Positions 5,968 through 8,772 of a stretch of DNA of 8,772 bases are shown here, one piece after another. The notes under the pieces are model-generated. The model was not told the DNA's origin. It searched no databases and saw nothing but the letters and a program-made list of their open reading frames with translations. The stretch lies in assembly GCA_018895675.1 (NCBI GenBank), contig JAHIOG010000670.1, positions 1 to 8,772 on the forward strand, in the 5' to 3' direction. A program made the position numbers and the translations under genes. How positions within the stretch are numbered: the stretch's first letter is position 1; every line of letters begins with the position of its first letter. This stretch comes from a bacterium (GTDB taxonomy: Bacteria; Fidelibacterota; UBA2242).

Positions 5968-7116
5968 ATGCCCACCAAAGACCTGTATGAGGACCTGTGC
6001 CGTTATTATGAATTCATGCTGGGGGTCATCCCCGGCAAAGAGAAATTCAAGGAAGCCCTGCGAGATACGGTCACACCGGAAGAGCTGCAGGTGTTCTTTC
6101 TGATCCCCTTCGCCGGCTATATCCCCAAAGATAAGATCGAAAAGAAGACGCTGAAAGCCGGCATCCCGCTGGAACGGCTGCACGCCGCCCTGGAACGTAT
6201 GGCGCCCGAAGGCTTGATCCTTTCCTATGACAAGCCGGAAGGCCGCTCGTATGAACGCGGCAACCCGGCCTTCATGTCGGAGCAGCAGGTACGCAAGCAG
6301 GAAGACACACCCCGCCGGCGCATCTTCGCCGAGTTCTTTGACACGATCATTGAAGGCGCCACGGGCGCGATGCCTTCGCACACCCCTTATTACCGCGTGC
6401 TGCCGGTGGAGGGTATTTTGACCGGCAAGGCAGCCGGCGAAGTGCCGGTGCAGATGGCCGTCAGCGACCCGCGTCAGGTACTACCGGTGGACATCGTCTC
6501 CGAGATGATCCGCAAGGATGTCACTTTGATCGGCGTGGCGGAATGTTACTGCCGCAAGGCCAAGCAGGTGGTGGGCAAAGGCTGCAAGCACCCGCTGGAG
6601 ACTTGTTTTGTATTCAACGAACTGGCACAGACACTGATCGAGAGTAAAATTGCCCGCCAGATCACTGAATCCGAAGCGCTGGAGATCCTGGCCGATTGCG
6701 AAAAACAAGGCCTGGTGCACAACGTGGACAATTGCCAGGGCGATATCAGCTCGCTGTGCAATTGCTGCGCCTGCTCGTGTGTGCTCATGAAGACCATCGC
6801 CCGCGGCCAGACCAACGCCTCGGCGCCCTCGCGCTACGTGGCGGTCTACAACCCTGAAAAATGCGAGCATTGCGGCGACTGCGCCGAGGTCTGCCCCACC
6901 GGAGCCATCCAGATGGTAGACAAACGCAAGATCTACCGCCAGGAGCTGTGCGTCGGCTGCGGCCTGTGCGCTTCAAATTGCCCCAACGGCGCCATCCGCA
7001 TGGAGCTACGCTCCAAAACCGTGCGCATGTACCCCACCAACCCGGCGCTGTGGCGAAAAATCCGCCAGGAAGCCGTGTTTGGCCTGCTGTGGAACAAAAT
7101 CACCGGGAAGGGATGA
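5968..7116 (+). CDS. Winged-helix-like, multi-cysteine iron-sulfur protein with C-terminal 2[4Fe-4S] ferredoxin (382 aa)
   Basis: A predicted cytoplasmic redox or regulatory protein; no signal peptide or membrane segment is visible. Residues about 35-105 resemble a winged-helix module (IPLERLHAALERMAPEGLILSY, then a SYERGNPAFMSEQQ wing). A cysteine-rich core follows: C193, C195, C206 and C213 (AECYCRKA...GKGCKHPLETC), then C256, C264, C266, C267, C269 and C271 (LCNCCACSC). The C-terminus has two classical cluster motifs, CEHCGDCAEVCP (299-310) and CVGCGLCASNCP (328-339). The family is widespread in anaerobes and usually annotated only as a 4Fe-4S dicluster protein; its reaction is unknown to me. 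AAGGAG at 5957-5962, 5 bases from the ATG, supports the start. It precedes hypA and hypB on the same strand, suggesting a role in hydrogenase-linked electron transfer or maturation, but a 150-bp gap separates them. Confidence 0.85.
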   Translation: MPTKDLYEDLCRYYEFMLGVIPGKEKFKEALRDTVTPEELQVFFLIPFAGYIPKDKIEKKTLKAGIPLERLHAALERMAPEGLILSYDKPEGRSYERGNPAFMSEQQVRKQEDTPRRRIFAEFFDTIIEGATGAMPSHTPYYRVLPVEGILTGKAAGEVPVQMAVSDPRQVLPVDIVSEMIRKDVTLIGVAECYCRKAKQVVGKGCKHPLETCFVFNELAQTLIESKIARQITESEALEILADCEKQGLVHNVDNCQGDISSLCNCCACSCVLMKTIARGQTNASAPSRYVAVYNPEKCEHCGDCAEVCPTGAIQMVDKRKIYRQELCVGCGLCASNCPNGAIRMELRSKTVRMYPTNPALWRKIRQEAVFGLLWNKITGKG

Positions 7117-7127
7117 GTGTGATATTG

Positions 7128-7144
7128 GATAATTTTTAATTATC
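7128..7144. promoter_or_regulatory. AT-rich perfect palindrome after the iron-sulfur gene
   Basis: GATAATT-TTT-AATTATC, a 7-bp perfect dyad around three bases, 12 bases after the iron-sulfur gene stop. It runs into the TTATCAGGGAT motif. It could be an operator half-site pair; it is a weak hairpin as RNA and not a good terminator. Confidence 0.35.
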
Positions 7145-7247
7145 AGGGATGAAGAGGAACCATGGGATGATAAGAATACAATGAACTGTGTTGATTGATG
7201 ATTCAATTTTACCTTTTTTATCCCTGATAAAATAACCTCATCCCTGA
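7140..7247. repeat. Three TCAGGGAT-type motifs in the 150-bp gap before hypA
   Basis: TTATCAGGGAT (7140-7150) is the exact inverted copy of ATCCCTGATAA (7220-7230). A third copy, TCATCCCTGA (7238-7247), repeats TTATCCCTGA (7218-7227) at 20-bp centre spacing, about two helical turns. The arrangement upstream of hypA fits an operator for a regulator of the hyp genes, or a small transcription-terminating dyad. The 7117-7266 gap holds no gene I can support. Confidence 0.45.
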
Positions 7248-7254
7248 CGTTTCT

Positions 7255-7262
7255 GAGAGGTG
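7255..7262 (+). promoter_or_regulatory. Ribosome binding site placing the hypA start at ATT
   Basis: GAGAGGTG lies 4 bases before ATT 7267. The only in-frame codons between the upstream stop (TAA 7228) and this ATT include no ATG, GTG or TTG. The site, together with the family N-terminus, fixes the start. Confidence 0.6.
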
Positions 7263-7266
7263 CTCC

Positions 7267-7608
7267 ATTCACGAAGTTGGCATCGCCGAAAACATACTCA
7301 AAATTGTCCAGCAGGCCGCTGAACAAAACCACCTGGAGCGCATCACCCGGCTGGTACTGGAAATCGGACAGTTCAGCGGCGTGGAAACCCACGCCCTGGA
7401 ATTTGCCTGGCAGTTCGTCAGCCAGAATACCCTGGCAGAAGGCGCCCAGCTGGAAGTGCTGCGCCCGCCCCTGCTGCTTTACTGCCTGGATTGTGAGGAC
7501 GAATACGCCGGCGACCTGGAGGACCTGTGCTGCCCGGCGTGCGAGGGCGAGAACTTTGAGATCCGCCAGGGAAGGGAGATGGTGGTAAAATCCATTTCCG
7601 GCGCATAG
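7267..7608 (+). CDS. hypA: HypA, hydrogenase nickel-incorporation metallochaperone (113 aa), apparent ATT start
   Basis: Binds nickel and passes it, with HypB, to the large subunit of [NiFe] hydrogenase. Read from ATT 7267 the protein begins (M)HEVGIAENILKIV, the invariant HypA start in which His2 and the N-terminal amine bind nickel. The zinc site is present as CLDC (77-80) and CPAC (95-98). Length is normal (113 aa). An ATG-initiated reading would have to start at 7381, losing 38 residues including His2, so that start is unlikely. The nearest in-frame stop upstream is 7228. The stop codon is 6 bases from the hypB ATG, so the two are almost certainly co-transcribed. The ATT may be a true rare start codon or a single-base change of ATG. 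Confidence 0.88.
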   Translation: MHEVGIAENILKIVQQAAEQNHLERITRLVLEIGQFSGVETHALEFAWQFVSQNTLAEGAQLEVLRPPLLLYCLDCEDEYAGDLEDLCCPACEGENFEIRQGREMVVKSISGA

Positions 7609-7614
7609 GAGAAA

Positions 7615-8295
7615 ATGACAGAACCCATCCGCATCATCACCTTACAGGAGAACATCCTGGCAGCAAACGAGCGCACTGCCGCTGACAACCGCGCCTTCCT
7701 CAAACAACGCGGCATCCTGGCGCTCAACCTCATCTCCTCGCCCGGCTCGGGCAAGACAACCCTGCTGGTGGAAACCATCCGTGCCCTGCAGGGAGCGGTG
7801 CGTTGTGCGGTCATCGAAGGTGACCAGCAGACCGCCAATGATGCCGAGCGCATTGCTCAAACCGGCGCTCCGGTGGTGCAGATCAACACCCTTTCGGCCT
7901 GCCACCTGGAAGCCAACTTGGTGCAAAAAGCCTTCGAAAGCCTGCCGATGGACGCCATTGACCTGCTGTTCATCGAGAACGTCGGGAACCTGGTCTGCCC
8001 GGCGGAGTACGACTTGGGCGAGACCGAGAAGGTGGTGCTGATGAGCATTACCGAAGGCGAGGACAAACCGCTCAAATACCCGCTGGCCTTCCACCTGGCC
8101 TCAGCCCTGGTGTTGACAAAGATGGACCTGCTGCCCTTTCTGCGCTTTGACCTGGAAAAGTGCAAGCAGAATGCCCTTAAAATTCATCCCGGGCTACCCA
8201 TCATCGAGACCTCAGCCTACAGCCAGGTGGGGCTGGGCCTGTGGCTGGACTGGCTGGAAAAGAGAGTTGCCAGCCGGCCGGCTGGTAACCTGTAG
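7615..8295 (+). CDS. hypB: HypB, hydrogenase nickel-incorporation GTPase (226 aa)
   Basis: A SIMIBI-class GTPase that uses GTP hydrolysis to control nickel transfer to [NiFe]-hydrogenase precursors. Visible are the P-loop SSPGSGKTT (41-49), EGDQQTANDAERI (68-80), the metal-binding Cys-His pair in SACHLEA (C96, H97), FIENVGNLVCPAEYDLGE (119-136) with the second metal Cys C128, and the base-specificity motif TKMD (168-171). It lacks the N-terminal CxxCGC motif and the His-rich stretch found in proteobacterial HypB, so it is the short form without a nickel store. AGGAG at 7607-7611 overlaps the hypA stop and sits 3 bases before the ATG. Accessory genes hypC-F and the hydrogenase itself are not in the window. 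Confidence 0.95.
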   Translation: MTEPIRIITLQENILAANERTAADNRAFLKQRGILALNLISSPGSGKTTLLVETIRALQGAVRCAVIEGDQQTANDAERIAQTGAPVVQINTLSACHLEANLVQKAFESLPMDAIDLLFIENVGNLVCPAEYDLGETEKVVLMSITEGEDKPLKYPLAFHLASALVLTKMDLLPFLRFDLEKCKQNALKIHPGLPIIETSAYSQVGLGLWLDWLEKRVASRPAGNL

Positions 8296-8303
8296 ACGCT
8301 GAA

Positions 8304-8654
8304 ATGCTCCAGATCAATGCCGGCCAATTCGTAGAATCAAGCGGCACCCCCACCCTGCTGCGTGGCGTGGGTCTGGGGGGCTGGATGAACTGGGAAAACT
8401 TCATCTTCGGTTTTCCCGCCAACGAATCGGCCCAGCGCCGGGCAATTCACAACGCCCTGGGGGATGAAAAAGCGGCCTTCTTCTTTGAACGGCTGCTGGA
8501 TGACTTTTTCACCGATGCTGATGCCGCCTATATCCAGTCTTTGGGGCTCAACTTGGTGCGCATACTAATCAACTACCGACACTTCGAGGCGGATGACGCC
8601 CCATTCATCCTCAAAAAGGAAGGCCTGCGGCGCCTTGACCGGGTGATTGACTTG
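8304..8654 (+). pseudogene. Glycoside hydrolase family 5-like protein, N-terminal part only
   Basis: From ATG 8304 the translation runs MLQINAGQFVESS, then LLRGVGLGGWMNWENFIFG (19-37), a helical DEKAAFFFERLLDDFFTDAD (53-72) and SLGLNLVRILINYRHFE (78-94), ending at GLRRLDRVIDL (107-117). This is the start of the (beta/alpha)8 barrel of GH5 proteins of the exo-beta-1,3-glucanase/endoglucanase type; no secretion signal is seen. After codon 117 the expected HGIYTILDLH strand is absent and the sequence becomes an antisense transposase fragment. Both catalytic glutamates are therefore missing within the window. The frame stays open to the window edge, giving a meaningless tail. It begins 8 bases after hypB with no clear ribosome binding site. 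It could be a true truncated gene or the result of a misjoined assembly. Confidence 0.75.
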
Positions 8655-8772
8655 GGCGACCGCCGCATAACTGCCATCACCGACCACAACGATCTGCCGT
8701 TCTGGCTGCCAGCGACGCACTTTCTCGATCATGATGGTTGCCCAACCCACCAGTGTGCGGTGGCGTTTGCCC
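8655..8772 (-). pseudogene. Fragment from the middle of a DDE transposase (antisense, runs off the window)
   Basis: On the minus strand the translation reads GKRHRTLVGWATIMIEKVRRWQPERQIVVVGDGSYAAVA from the window end to about 8656. I recall the pattern (K-T-..-W....I..VRRW.P.R.IV.VGDG.YA) from a family of DDE-superfamily transposases; VGDG would hold a catalytic Asp. The similarity stops at the junction with the glycoside hydrolase gene, inside the transposase domain and not at an element end. The remaining part would lie beyond the window. The family name is uncertain. Confidence 0.65.

Noticed and set aside
7277..7588. A 103-codon frame overlapping hypA
   Set aside because: It is a shifted frame of hypA with low-complexity composition; HypA itself is unambiguous in the adjacent frame.

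Overview
The window reads as a chromosomal segment of an anaerobic bacterium. The style of the proteins (a bacterial cyclic-2,3-diphosphoglycerate-synthetase-like GTPase beside a carbamoyltransferase, HypA/HypB nickel-insertion genes, an IS1182-family element) is compatible with the Chloroflexota/Anaerolineae. That placement rests on remembered resemblance, not a search, and is weak. All complete genes lie on the + strand.

Left part (1-2497): ornithine carbamoyltransferase is followed at 58 bp by a COG2403-type P-loop GTPase resembling cyclic 2,3-diphosphoglycerate synthetase. The pair has good ribosome binding sites and ends in a strong hairpin terminator (2450-2497). It looks like part of an operon for arginine, carbamoyl-phosphate or energy metabolism.

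Middle left (2500-3819): an AT-richer, full-length class III PLP-dependent aminotransferase homologue. It is closest in remembered sequence to 2,2-dialkylglycine decarboxylase. It keeps the PLP lysine and aspartate but has lost most other signature residues. Its start codon is almost on top of the preceding terminator.

Middle (3866-5865): a 2.0-kb IS1182-family insertion sequence with recognisable imperfect inverted ends and a broken transposase gene. This is the most unusual region. Four identical 18-bp units (CCGAGTAGGTGCTGCGCA) in alternating orientation, one 16-bp relative that looks like a perfect 18-bp palindrome with two bases lost, and one 48-bp hairpin-forming segment appear to have been inserted into the element. 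Five of these six lie within the transposase reading frame. Taking them out restores a normal IS1182-type protein, apart from one separate single-base deletion. This resembles a tiny palindromic mobile repeat that tends to enter genes in frame.

Right part (5968-8295): a cytoplasmic iron-sulfur protein with a winged-helix-like N-terminus, a cysteine-rich core and a C-terminal double [4Fe-4S] ferredoxin; a 150-bp gap with repeated TCAGGGAT-type motifs; then hypA and hypB, which deliver nickel to [NiFe] hydrogenase. hypA appears to start at ATT. No hydrogenase structural gene is in the window.

Right end (8304-8772): the N-terminal third of a glycoside hydrolase family 5-like gene runs, at about 8655, directly into an antisense fragment from the middle of a second DDE transposase. 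This is either a genomic rearrangement or an assembly chimera.
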